From positions 1 through 32,008 of the forward strand of contig CAITEC010000133.1 in NCBI GenBank assembly GCA_903891325.1: a DNA stretch of 32,008 nt, given 5' to 3'. The stretch comes from an uncultured Opitutaceae bacterium. Lineage in GTDB: Bacteria; Verrucomicrobiota; Verrucomicrobiia; Opitutales; Opitutaceae. A model generated the notes under the pieces. That model did no database searches, was not told the origin of the DNA, and was given only the letters and a program-made list of their open reading frames with translations. This document shows, one piece after another, positions 1 through 9,700 of the stretch; positions within the stretch are counted from its first letter, which is position 1; each line of letters begins with the position of its first letter. The translations under genes and the position numbers were made by a program.

Positions 1-55
1 GCGCTTGTCCGGCAACTGAGTCGAGCAAGCGCGCTCGGAGATCGCGCTCCACCTT
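1..55. repeat. Palindromic repeat family A, copy 1 (cut by window edge)
   Basis: Positions 7-55 match positions 2319-2367 at 48 of 49 bases and in the same orientation. What is visible is the loop (GTCCGGCAACTGAGTCGAGC) and the right arm of a palindromic element. The left arm lies mostly outside the window. The last base of the repeat is the first base of the TCA that encodes the stop codon of the neighbouring acyltransferase, so the element touches the 3' end of that gene. Confidence 0.85.
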
Positions 56-2283
56 CAGACTGCCTCGCCATTCGAGGGCCCGGCCGCGATATCCCTGCAG
101 GCGCGCAGGTCCACCTTGCCAGAGCCCAGGAGGGGTAGTTTATCCACCCGGCGGAACCGTTTCGGAATCCAGATGTTTGGCAGCCCCGCCCTGGCAAGCT
201 CCTGTCTCACCGCGGCGGGATCGAGGTCGACGGTGCTGAGGAGAACCAGCGCCTCACCCTTTTCCGCGTCCGGGACCCCGATGACAAGGACGGCCGGGCC
301 CTCCGATTGGTCGAGGGCGAACGCCTCGGCGAGCTTCTCCTCGATTCGCCCGTGCGGCACCATTTCCCCACCGATCTTCGAAAAACGGGAGAGCCTGCCC
401 TCGATGTGGAGGAATCCGTCGTCGTCGAAGCCGCCGATGTCTCCGGTCACAAACCAACCGTCGCGAAATGCGGCATCCTCGGCGGCGCCCCCGCCGAGGT
501 AGCCGGAGAACACATTTGTCCCCCGCAGGCAGACGACGCCCCGCGCAGTTAGCGGAAGGTTGGCCCCGGACTCCGGGTCCACGATCCGGGCCGTCATCCC
601 CGGCATGAGACGGCCGACGGCCCCCCGCCGTTTTCCCTCCTGCCGACCGGCAGTCGCCGTCGTCGTCGGGGGATTTGGCTGGTTCACGCTCGCCACGGGC
701 GCGGTCTCGGTCAGGCCGTAGCCCTGGAGTATCTCGATGTGGAAGGCCTCGAGAAAGTCTTGTTGAAGCTCCTCGGTCAGGCGCTCGGCGCCGGCCACGA
801 CGAGCTCAAGCGAGCGCAGCTCGGCCCGCTTCGCGCGTCGGAGCAGGGGCCGCAGGAAGGTGGGAGCCCCCACCAGAACAGTCACCTGTTCTGCGGCGAT
901 CGTCTCGGCGATCTTCCGGGTGTCGAGCGGGCTGGGCACGGTGACCAGCGTGCAGCCGCGCATCAGCGGATAGCAGAGCGTCACCGTGAAGCCGAAGCTG
1001 TGGAAGAGCGGAAGGCAGCCGAGCAGCGTGCAGGTCCGCGGCAGGATCGAGAGCGACGATATCTGGGCGCAGTTGGCCAGGATGTTCCGGTGGGTCAGGA
1101 CAACCCCCTTCGGGTCGCCCGAGCTCCCGCTCGTGAAGAGCAGCGCCGCCTCCGCCCGGTCGCCGATCCGGGGAAGCCCGAGCAGCCCGGCCACCCATTG
1201 GTTGGGAAGGAGCCAGACAGCCAGGAGCCAGGGCAGGATCGCGCGCCCCTTCATCGCCGCGCCGATCTCGGCTCGAATATCCAGGGTGCCCGCCGGCCAG
1301 GGAAAATCGGGCACGCGCTCCCGCACGGCCTCCGCGGTGAGCACGGTCCGGATTCCCGCCGCTGCCATGCTCGCCTCCAGGGCGACCCGGCCGGACGTGA
1401 AGTTGAGGTTCACCGGGACCTTTCCCGCGCAGATGACCGCGAGGTTGGCGATGAAGGCCCCGGCGCCGGGGGGCAGCACGATTCCCACCCTCCCCCCTTC
1501 GGCCGTTCGTCGCAGCCGCCGCGACAGGGCGCCCGAGACGACCAGGAGCTGGGCCGCGCTGATCTCCCTGCGTGCCGCCGTGCAATCCACGATGACACGC
1601 CTTCCCGGCCTCTTGGCGAGTTCCCGGACGACCTCGCGCCCGAAGTGGCGCCGCAGGACCGGCCTCTCTCCGAAAGCCTCCGCGCCAAGGTCGAGCAGGG
1701 CCCGCCGCGCAGATTCCCTATCGGCCCCTCCGGGGGGAATCGGCCGGCCAAAGGCGACGCACACGGCGGTTCTCGTGAGCCGCGGCGACTTCCAGATATA
1801 GCGGTTCCCGGCAAAGGAAAAGACGGAGCCCCAGAGCCCGTCGATCGCCGCCGGCACGACCGGGACGCCCGCGCGCCGCGCAAGCGTCGCAAAGCCGGGC
1901 CGGAGCCCCATGAGCTGGCCGGTGCGGGAAATCTGCCCCTCGGGGAAGACACAGACGATTTCGCCGGCCCGAAGCGCCTTCACGGCCTGGCGCATGCCGG
2001 CGATCGGGCGCCCCGGCGCGAGCGAAATCACCCGGGCGAGGCGGAAGAGCAGGGGGAAAAAACGCGGTTGGCCGGGGCCCTCATGCGCCATGAAGCGCAG
2101 CGGGCGCCGGCAGGCCAGTTGGAGCACGACCACGTCCACGTAGGAGAGGTGGTTGGCCACCAGGACGGCGCCGCCGGACGCCGGCACGTTTTCGGCGCCG
2201 AGCGCCCTCACCCGGTAGAGAAGCTTCCCGAGCGCCCCGGCGATCAGCTCCAGGGGGAGGGGCAGGTGCGATCGGCGGGGCAT
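55..2283 (-). CDS. aas: Bifunctional acyltransferase / acyl-CoA or acyl-ACP ligase (Aas-like)
   Basis: A 742-residue protein with two fused enzymes. The N-terminal PlsC-type glycerophospholipid acyltransferase shows the HX4D motif (H45, D50) and FPEG at 113-116. The C-terminal AMP-forming ligase shows the phosphate loop FTSGSSGDPKGV near 383-394, GYGLTE at 521-526, the adenylate-binding D615 and the catalytic lysine K723. This is the arrangement and length of E. coli Aas (about 719 residues), which reacylates lysophospholipids at the inner membrane. Expected role: ATP-dependent activation of fatty acid and transfer to a lysophospholipid. The frame stays open upstream to a GTG at 2364, but those 27 residues are a translation of the flanking palindromic repeat, so I use the ATG at 2283. 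The gene lies 135 bases downstream of the AsmA-like gene on the same strand. The gene symbol rests on architecture only; substrate specificity is not visible. Confidence 0.85.
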   Translation of the reverse strand: MPRRSHLPLPLELIAGALGKLLYRVRALGAENVPASGGAVLVANHLSYVDVVVLQLACRRPLRFMAHEGPGQPRFFPLLFRLARVISLAPGRPIAGMRQAVKALRAGEIVCVFPEGQISRTGQLMGLRPGFATLARRAGVPVVPAAIDGLWGSVFSFAGNRYIWKSPRLTRTAVCVAFGRPIPPGGADRESARRALLDLGAEAFGERPVLRRHFGREVVRELAKRPGRRVIVDCTAARREISAAQLLVVSGALSRRLRRTAEGGRVGIVLPPGAGAFIANLAVICAGKVPVNLNFTSGRVALEASMAAAGIRTVLTAEAVRERVPDFPWPAGTLDIRAEIGAAMKGRAILPWLLAVWLLPNQWVAGLLGLPRIGDRAEAALLFTSGSSGDPKGVVLTHRNILANCAQISSLSILPRTCTLLGCLPLFHSFGFTVTLCYPLMRGCTLVTVPSPLDTRKIAETIAAEQVTVLVGAPTFLRPLLRRAKRAELRSLELVVAGAERLTEELQQDFLEAFHIEILQGYGLTETAPVASVNQPNPPTTTATAGRQEGKRRGAVGRLMPGMTARIVDPESGANLPLTARGVVCLRGTNVFSGYLGGGAAEDAAFRDGWFVTGDIGGFDDDGFLHIEGRLSRFSKIGGEMVPHGRIEEKLAEAFALDQSEGPAVLVIGVPDAEKGEALVLLSTVDLDPAAVRQELARAGLPNIWIPKRFRRVDKLPLLGSGKVDLRACRDIAAGPSNGEAV

Positions 2284-2289
2284 TTTTTG

Positions 2290-2367
2290 AAGGTGGAGCG
2301 CGATCTCCGAGCGCGATCGTCCGGCAACTGAGTCGAGCCAGCGCGCTCGGAGATCGCGCTCCACCTT
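2290..2367. repeat. Palindromic repeat family A, copy 2 (complete)
   Basis: A 78-base element with perfect 26-base inverted arms at 2290-2315 and 2342-2367 (outer end AAGGTGGAGCGCGATCTCCG) around a 26-base centre. It lies between the AsmA-like gene and the acyltransferase start, only 6 bases upstream of the ATG at 2283. Its RNA would form a very stable hairpin just before the acyltransferase, so it may reduce read-through or block initiation. No transposase is nearby. The form suggests a REP- or MITE-like non-autonomous element. Confidence 0.9.
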
Positions 2368-2418
2368 GATGCCTGGTTGCGAGTGAAAATCGATCTTTCT
2401 TCGAATTGGCCCGCGGTC

Positions 2419-5382
2419 CTATTTCCCGAAGAGCCGGGCCATCAGGGCAGCCTGCAGGGCACTCGTGTCGGGCTTGCCCAGGGTCCCGGAGATTCGCAGC
2501 GGCTCGGTGAAATCGTAGTAGCCCAGGTCGTCGGGCTTGTCGCCCAGGAGGTTCACCAGCCGGAAGACCGTCGCCGTGTCCCCCCGGGCGCGCAGGGTGA
2601 ATTCCGCAGTGAGCGGGCGCTCAAGGAGGGGCTCGTCCCCGCCACTCGCCAGCCGGCCGCCCCCCAGGATCCGGACCTCGGGGGAAATCAGCGTGAAATC
2701 CCTCAGGACCCCGTCGAGCGAGGCGTCCCGGGCGAGCACAAAGCTCATCTGGTCGTAGGGAATCGCGGAAATCTTCGCGGTGACCCGGGAGATCGACTGG
2801 CCCAGGTCTCGGCGGCCCATGACCGCGCCCGTCAGGTCGCCGATCAACTGGCCGAAGAGGGCGATGCGCCGCTCCCCTCCATCCCGGGCGCCCGCGGACA
2901 TTGAAAAGAGGCGCAGGACGCCCGACTTGCCGGTGAAAGTCAGCTCCCCGCGGGCCCCCGTCGCGGCGGCGTAGGGATCCGCCCCGCGCCCGTTAACCGT
3001 CCCGGTGATGCTGAACCGGCCGTCCACCGTCGGCTCCCGGCCCGGGTAGAGCGCGCGGAACAGCGGCGCCGGATCGAAGCCTCCAACGTCCACGGTGGCC
3101 GTGAGTGCGTACGGGAAGGTCGCCGCGCTTTCGAAGTCAAAGGAGCCGCTCAGCCGGGCGTCACCCGCGTCGCCGAGCGTGGCATGAACGCCGTCAAACC
3201 GGAGGCGGTCGCCCTTCAGGGTGATTGTCCCGGTGACGTCAGACGCCGCGAGCTGGCTCGCGACCACGCTCTTGAGCGAAAGCTCAAGCCGGCCGGCAAT
3301 GCCCGCCCAGATGGGCATCCGGGCCTGCGACGCCTCCCCTCCCGGCTGCGAAACGAGGGACTGGAAGCTGCGGCGCCCGGCAAAGATCACGGCGAGAACC
3401 CTCGCGTCGTTCAGAAAAACCATGCCGCCGGTGACACGGCCCTCGACCGCCACGCCGGGATGGGTCACGGCGGCCGTGCCGCTGAGGGTGAGGTCGGATT
3501 CCCGCCCGTCCTGGCTGATGCGGATGGGGGCGTCGAACACGACGCGGCCGCCCCGGTCGAACGCGGCGCGGATGTCCGCAGAGACGTCCGGAAGCCTCTC
3601 GTCGGGGGTCGCGACGCCCGAAACCACCAGGCGCGCCGACACCGCCGGGTTGGCGGAAAGGCTGGCCGCAAAATCGCAGACGGCCGTGCCCGCGGACAGT
3701 GAACGACCCTCCAATCCGCCGCTGATCGCCGGCTGCGCCAGCAGCGCGGGAAGGTTGAGGCTGAGCCTGCCGGTCATCTTCACGGGCTGGTCGCGGGCCG
3801 CCAGCCGGCCGATCCTCGCCTCGAGCCGGTAGAGGGGACCGGGCAGCGATGCGGTCGCCGCCCGGTTCTCCATTTCCACCTGCCAGCCTGCCGGATTGTA
3901 GTCGGCCGAGGCTGCGAGGGACAGCGACACGTTTCTGACGAGGATATTCCCCGCCCGGGTGGCGGACAGGTCGGCGACGGCGAGCGGCGAGCTCGATCGA
4001 AGGGAAAGGCCCCCGTCCCTGGCCCCGGCGACCAGGCTGCCCCTGAGGGTGCCGCCGGTGAGGACAATCCCGCGAAGGAAGGGCTGTGCCCATTCCACGG
4101 GCACGCCCTGGAGCGTCACCGCAAACAGGTCGCGCGCCGTGTCCGCCACCGTGAGCTCGCCGGTGGCCGGGTTGAAGGCGAACGCCTGGAGGCCCTGCAC
4201 CAAAAAATAGGGCCGGTCGCCGGCCACCGACGCAATCAACCGGTCGACGCGAACGGTGTCGCCAGCCCGCGCGACGTCGAATTCCGCTCCAACCCGGAGC
4301 GGGCCGACCCCTGAAAGCTGGGGCCGAAGCAGGCCGAGGTGGTCGGCAGTGAAATCGAGCCGGCCGCCGACATCGAGCCCGGAGAAGGCCGCGTCCACCC
4401 CGAACGATCCCTCGCCTGCCCCGTTGAACAGCGGCAGCGCGTTCCCGAGCAGGAAGGGCGCCAGGTCGTCGTCGCAGACATTGAGCTTCCATCGCCCCGA
4501 GATGCGACCCCGGGCGTCCGGAAATTCGGCCTGAAGCGACAGGAGCTCCTTTTTCTCCCCGGCCAGCGACACCGCGTAGGTCTCGCCCCGGGGACCGAGC
4601 AGCGCAATGAGCGACGCCGACAGCCTGACGGGCCGCCGAAGCCTCGGGCCCGAGGCCACCGCATCGAGGCGCAGGTCGAGCTTCCGGAACGCGCGGGGGC
4701 CGTCCATCGCCGCAACGAGCTTCCCGTCGGCGGTCAGCGAATTGACCAGGCCGCCCGCGACGGCCGGCGGCAATCCCAGGCTGAGGAGGAAGGCCCCCTC
4801 CCGGCCCGGCGAGAGACCGCCGCCGCTCAGCACGATGTGCATCCGCCCCCCGGGCCGCCCTTTGGCGTCGGGCAGGATCACGTCTCCCTCCAGCTCGAGC
4901 CTGTCCAGGGCCAGGCCCACGGGAAGCCGGAGCTGGCTTAGGATCCCCGGAAACCCGCCGCTCGGCCACCGAAGGGCATCGGCCGCCGACGCGCTGGGCA
5001 GGAGCGAGAAGGGGCGCGGGCCGCGCGGCGCCGCCGCCACCACCGGGCGGAGGGGCCCCCGGAGGTCCAGCGTCCACCCCCGCGCGGCCAGGTGTTGGAA
5101 TCGGAGGTCCCCGCCGAACAGGGCGGGAATCAATGGGAGTTCCGCCTCGACCGAGGGCAGGACAAGGATAGCCCCGCCCCGCTCGATCCGGACGTCGCGC
5201 AGGGTGAAGGCTCCCGGCCTGAAGGATGCGGATCCCACTGTGGCGCCCAGGCCGGGCCGCGCCGCCAGACAGCGGCGCAGCACCCAGGTCTGCAGGCTCG
5301 GGTCAAGCGCCAGGCAGGCGGCGCCGGCGATGAGGAGGAGTGCCGCTGCGACAGCCAGGAGGATGCCGCGAGGAAATTTCAA
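2419..5382 (-). CDS. AsmA-like envelope protein
   Basis: A 987-residue protein with one N-terminal membrane segment (about residues 7-27) and a long beta-rich body of repeating amphipathic strands. The C-terminal third has the conserved AsmA/DUF-type pattern of 'inner layer' glycine-rich strands followed by a helical end. Members of the AsmA superfamily (AsmA, TamB, YhdP) are anchored in the inner membrane, span the periplasm and are linked to phospholipid transport or outer-membrane assembly; that is family knowledge, not proof here. The start is TTG at 5382, with AGGAA a few bases upstream and only three bases after the TolC stop codon, which points to translational coupling with the efflux genes. 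Stop is TAG. An AsmA-like protein as the last gene of a tripartite efflux operon is unusual. The exact subfamily cannot be fixed by eye. Confidence 0.75.
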   Translation of the reverse strand: MKFPRGILLAVAAALLLIAGAACLALDPSLQTWVLRRCLAARPGLGATVGSASFRPGAFTLRDVRIERGGAILVLPSVEAELPLIPALFGGDLRFQHLAARGWTLDLRGPLRPVVAAAPRGPRPFSLLPSASAADALRWPSGGFPGILSQLRLPVGLALDRLELEGDVILPDAKGRPGGRMHIVLSGGGLSPGREGAFLLSLGLPPAVAGGLVNSLTADGKLVAAMDGPRAFRKLDLRLDAVASGPRLRRPVRLSASLIALLGPRGETYAVSLAGEKKELLSLQAEFPDARGRISGRWKLNVCDDDLAPFLLGNALPLFNGAGEGSFGVDAAFSGLDVGGRLDFTADHLGLLRPQLSGVGPLRVGAEFDVARAGDTVRVDRLIASVAGDRPYFLVQGLQAFAFNPATGELTVADTARDLFAVTLQGVPVEWAQPFLRGIVLTGGTLRGSLVAGARDGGLSLRSSSPLAVADLSATRAGNILVRNVSLSLAASADYNPAGWQVEMENRAATASLPGPLYRLEARIGRLAARDQPVKMTGRLSLNLPALLAQPAISGGLEGRSLSAGTAVCDFAASLSANPAVSARLVVSGVATPDERLPDVSADIRAAFDRGGRVVFDAPIRISQDGRESDLTLSGTAAVTHPGVAVEGRVTGGMVFLNDARVLAVIFAGRRSFQSLVSQPGGEASQARMPIWAGIAGRLELSLKSVVASQLAASDVTGTITLKGDRLRFDGVHATLGDAGDARLSGSFDFESAATFPYALTATVDVGGFDPAPLFRALYPGREPTVDGRFSITGTVNGRGADPYAAATGARGELTFTGKSGVLRLFSMSAGARDGGERRIALFGQLIGDLTGAVMGRRDLGQSISRVTAKISAIPYDQMSFVLARDASLDGVLRDFTLISPEVRILGGGRLASGGDEPLLERPLTAEFTLRARGDTATVFRLVNLLGDKPDDLGYYDFTEPLRISGTLGKPDTSALQAALMARLFGK

Positions 5383-5385
5383 GGC

Positions 5386-6747
5386 TCAGTTCCTGATCTG
5401 CGCGTCGGCAAGGCCCATGGCCTTCCGCAGCGCCGCCACGGCGACCAGGTAATTGTAATTGGCCTGAAGCTGGTTGGTCCGGGTCTGGGTGAGGGAGGTC
5501 TCGCTGGTGAGGACATCGAGCTGGGTGGCGGAGCCCGCCCGGTAGCGCTCGCGGGCGAGGCGGAGCGCCTCGTCTGCCTGTCCCACCGTCTGCCGGGACG
5601 CCTCGACGAGCTCGCCGGCCTCCTGAAGGGTCGACAGCGCCTGGCGGACCTCGACGTCGATCGCCAGTTCCTCCGCGTCGTAGGCGAGCTGCTCCTGGCT
5701 CGACACGGCCACGGCCTGCTCGACCTTGCCGGCCGTCGAGCGGCCATCGAAGATCGCCCAGTTGGACTGCAGGCCGGCGAGCCATCCGTTCGCCGTCCCG
5801 GAGCCGCCCGCGGCCGAATTTGTCGCATTGAAATTCTCCCCGCCCCACTCATAGGCGCCAAAGGCCGAGAGCGTCGGATAGTAGGTTGACTTGGCGACGA
5901 CGACCGACTGCTCGGCGGCCTCGTGCAGCTTGCCGAGCTGCAGGAGCTCCGGCCTGTTCTGGTGCGCGGAGGTGAGGGCCGCATCGGTCTCAACGGCTTC
6001 CGTGGTGATGTCCAGGCCGCCCGCGACCGACGTGAACGAGCCCGTGGTGCCGATCCCCGAGGGGACGCCGAGGGCCTGGCGGAGCTGCTCGATTGCGATC
6101 CGCTCATTGTTCCGGGCGGTGATGAGGTCGGGCTGGGCGTTCGCCAGGGCGACCCGCGCGCGCAGGACCTCGAAATTCGAGACCGCCCCGGCATGGAACT
6201 GGTTTTGCGTGTCCACCAGCTCGCGCTCGGCGAGCTTCACGTTGTCCTCCTGGACCTTCACCTGCTCGCGCGCCAGGATGACGCCGTAAAACTTGGTCCT
6301 CACGTCGAGCAGGGCCGCGTTGACGACGGCCTGGAGGCTCAGGAGGGCGGCATCGCGGGACAGCCGGGCGCCCTTGACGGAGGCGGCGATCCCCCCGCCG
6401 GCATAGATCGCCTGGGTCGCCTTGACCTGGATTTCCCAGAGGGCGGTCTCCGGCGGGCTGAAGGTGGAGACCGCGGCGGCATTGCGCTGGTAGAGGCCCG
6501 TCGCATCCACGTTGGGAATTTCCTGGGACTTCACCTGGAGGATCACGCCCTCCTGCTGGCGGATCTGCTCGCGGGCCTCGCGGATCGGGTAGCTGTGGTC
6601 CAGCGCGTAGTGCACCGCCGTCGACAGGTCGATCGAGTCCGGGAGGGTCGTCAGCGAGTCGGCGCGCGCCGTGGCGGCCAGGGCCGCGGCGAAGGAAAGG
6701 AGGAGGATTCCGTGAGGTTTCATGGATGAACGGGAGTGCGCGGTCAC
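5386..6747 (-). CDS. TolC-family outer membrane efflux channel
   Basis: A 453-residue protein with a signal peptide (hydrophobic stretch after MKPHG, cleavage near ATARA-DS) followed by two similar halves rich in long helices, the OEP/TolC fold. Typical features are the opening IDLSTAVHYALDHSY segment and the closing RYRAGSATQLDVLTSETSLT segment with N/Q-rich helices. It forms the trimeric outer-membrane duct for the RND pump encoded just upstream. The GTG at 6747 overlaps the pump stop codon (GTGA), which supports coupling. An in-frame ATG at 6723 gives a more compact signal peptide and is an equally possible start. Neither start has a good Shine-Dalgarno sequence. Confidence 0.88.
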   Translation of the reverse strand: MTAHSRSSMKPHGILLLSFAAALAATARADSLTTLPDSIDLSTAVHYALDHSYPIREAREQIRQQEGVILQVKSQEIPNVDATGLYQRNAAAVSTFSPPETALWEIQVKATQAIYAGGGIAASVKGARLSRDAALLSLQAVVNAALLDVRTKFYGVILAREQVKVQEDNVKLAERELVDTQNQFHAGAVSNFEVLRARVALANAQPDLITARNNERIAIEQLRQALGVPSGIGTTGSFTSVAGGLDITTEAVETDAALTSAHQNRPELLQLGKLHEAAEQSVVVAKSTYYPTLSAFGAYEWGGENFNATNSAAGGSGTANGWLAGLQSNWAIFDGRSTAGKVEQAVAVSSQEQLAYDAEELAIDVEVRQALSTLQEAGELVEASRQTVGQADEALRLARERYRAGSATQLDVLTSETSLTQTRTNQLQANYNYLVAVAALRKAMGLADAQIRN

Positions 6748-9700
6748 AACGATGCGGCGTCGATCGCCTGTTCGCGAGCGCGATCCTTGGCGTGGTCCTT
6801 GGCGATCAGCACGTAGACGCAGGGAACGACGAAGAGGGTGAACACCGTCCCGATGGACATGCCGCCGACCAGGACCCGGCCGATCGAGTTTCGGGCCGCG
6901 GCGCCGGGGCCGGTCACGATCGTCAGCGGGAAATGGCCGGCCACCGTGGCGACGGTCGTCATGAGGACGGGCCGCAGCCGGGTCATCGCCGCCTCGTGGA
7001 CCGCCTCGATCTTGGACTTGCCGGCGAGCTGGAGCTTGTTGGCGAACTCGACGATCAGGATGCCGTTCTTGGAAATGAGCCCGATCAGCGTCACCAGCCC
7101 CACCTTCGAGTAGATGTTCAGCGTGGTGGTCCAGGCGTTGGTCCAGTAGGGCAGGTTCGGGTTGGGCATCCTCAGGAACATGAAGAGCGACGCGCCGAAG
7201 AGCGCCAGCGGCACGGATCCGCCGAGGATGATGAGCGGGTCGCGGAAGCTGTTGAACTGGGCGGCGAGGACCAGGAAGATGATGACCGCCGCCAGGCCCA
7301 TCATCTGCCAGAACTGGGCGCTGCCCCCCTCCCGCCGGAGCTGGCGGGATTCCCCCATGTAGTCGATGACGTAGCCCTTCGGGAGGGTCTTCGCCGCGTC
7401 GTCCTCAAGGAACGCGAGCGCCTGGTCGAGCGGCCGGAAGGAGACCCCCTGGATCGTCACGGCATTGAGCTGCTGGAAGCGGTTCAGGGACCGCGCCACC
7501 GTCGAATTCCTCAGGGTGGCGAAGGTGCTGACCGAGACCAACTGCCCGCCGGGCGCGCTCACGTAGATCTCCCGGAGCTGCTCCGGGTTGAGCCGGTCGA
7601 TCCGCCTGACCTGGGGGATGACCTTGTAGCTGCGCCCCTGGATGTCGAAGAAGTTGACGTAGTTCCCGCCCACGGCCGCCGCGAGGTCGTTGCCAACCTG
7701 CTGGAGGTTGAGCCCGAGCGCCGCCACCTTGTCGCGGTCGATGACCAGCTCGGACTGCGGCTGGTCGATCTTGACGTCCACCAGCGGGGGGAAGGCGAAC
7801 ATCCCGGTCTTGGCGGCGTCGTCGGCAATCTTCTGCGCGAGGGGCAGCAGCTCGTCGAAATCGGCCGTGGAGGAGATCACGAACTCCATCGGGAAGTTGT
7901 CGCCGCCGGGCAGCGCCCCGGGAAGGGCGGCGAACATCTGGATGCCGGGGATCGAGTTCATCTGCGCCTGCACCTGCGGAAGGATGGAGTAGACGGTGCG
8001 CTTGCGCTGGCCCCAGGGCTTGACGACCAGGCCCCCGAATCCGTTGTTTGGGAAGGTGAGCTGGAAGGTGAAATCGGCCTCCGGGACGCTCCGGAATACC
8101 TTGCCGGCGGCCAGCGCGAAGGCGTTGGTCTGGTCCAGGGTCGAGTTCGCCGACGCGGTCATGATCCCGAAGACGACGCCCTGGTCCTCGGACGGGGCCA
8201 GCTCGGCGGGGGAAAGGACGAGCATGGCCAGGCCCGCCAGGCCCAGGATGATCCAGACCGCGTAGATCGGCGCGCGGTGCCGGAGCACGACAGCCAGGGT
8301 GCGCCCGTAGTGGTCGCGGAGCTTCGCGAACCCGCGGGCGATCCTGCCGGCGAGCCCGCGCTCCTCCTCGCCCTGCCGCAGGAGGGTGGCGGACATCATG
8401 GGCGAGAGGGTCAGGGCCACGATCCCGGAGATGGTGACCGTTCCGGCGAGCGTGAACGCGAACTCGCGGAAAAGGGAGCCGGTGACGCCGCCCTGGAGCC
8501 CGATGGGGGCGTAGACCGCGGCCAGCGTGATCGTCATCGCGATGATCGGGCCGATGAGCTCCCGGGCCCCGAGCAGGGCCGCATCGAGGGGCTTGCGCCC
8601 CTCGGCCATGTGCCGCTCGACGTTTTCGACGACCACGATGGCGTCGTCGACCACGAGGCCGACCGAGAGCACGATCGCCAGCAGGGTGAGCAGGTTCACG
8701 GTGAACCCGAAGGCCTGCATGAGGAAGACCCCGCCGATGAGCGAGATCGGGATCGCGACAACGGGGATGAGCACGGAGCGGAACGAGCCGAGAAAAAGGA
8801 AGATCACGACCACGACGATGAGCAGCGTGTCCACCAGCGTGTGGATGACGTCGTGGATGGCCGCATTGATGTACTCGGTGCCGTCGTAGGCGACGCGGGC
8901 CCGGAGCCCGGCCGGAAGGTCGTGCTGGATCGACGCCATCTCCGCGCGCACCCGCCGGATGACGTCCAGCGAGTTGGCACTGGGCAGGACGAAGACGCCG
9001 ATGAACACGGCCGTCTCGCCCGAGAAGCGCACCTCGGTATTGTAATCCTCGGCCCCGAGGGCGACGTCGGCGACGTCCTGGAGCCGCACGATCGCCCCGT
9101 TCTGCTGGCGGATCACGAGCTGCTTGAAGTCCTCGACCGAGTGCATGTCGGTGTCGGCGGTCAGGTTCACCTGGATCAGCGCGCCCTTCGTCGTCCCGAG
9201 CGCGGTCAGGTGGTTGTTGGCCTGCAGGGCCGCCGTCACCTCCGATGGGGTCACGTGGAGATCGGCCATCCGCGCCGTCTTCAGCCAGATCCGCATGGCA
9301 AAGGTCCTGCCCCCGAGGACCTGCGCGCTCTGCACACCCTCAAGCGCCGAGAGCCGCGGCTGGATGGCGCGGACAATATAGTCTGTTATCTCGTTATGCT
9401 GAAGTACGTTGGAACTAAAGCTGAGGTAGGCTGACGCGAATTGGCTGTCGGCCGGCTGGATGCTGATCGCGGGGATCTGCGCCTCGGGGGGCAGGTTGTT
9501 GCGCACCTGGTCGACGCGCGCGCTGATGTCGGCCAGGGCCTTGTTCGGGTCGTAGTTGATCTTCAGGCGCGCGGTGATCAGCGACGTGCCCTGCGAGCTC
9601 TGCGACTGCAGGTAGTCGATCCCGTCGGCCGCGGCGATCGCCTGCTCCAGCGGGGTGGTGACGAAGCCCCGGACCAGGTCCGGGCTCGCGCCGATGTAGA

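Noticed and set aside
739-2331. Plus-strand open frame of about 530 residues opposite the acyltransferase
   Set aside because: Low-complexity composition with no motif; a high-GC antisense artefact.
2284-2364. N-terminal extension of the acyltransferase from a GTG at 2364
   Set aside because: Its 27 residues are a translation of the palindromic repeat; the acyltransferase domain begins after the ATG at 2283.
1-2367. Insertion sequence or composite transposon
   Set aside because: No transposase frame and no target duplication could be recognised; only the palindromic repeats are supported.
6726-9434. Long plus-strand open frame of about 900 residues opposite the RND pump
   Set aside because: It is antisense to a fully conserved pump, is rich in Asp, Arg, Gly and His as expected for the opposite strand of high-GC coding DNA, and shows no domain.
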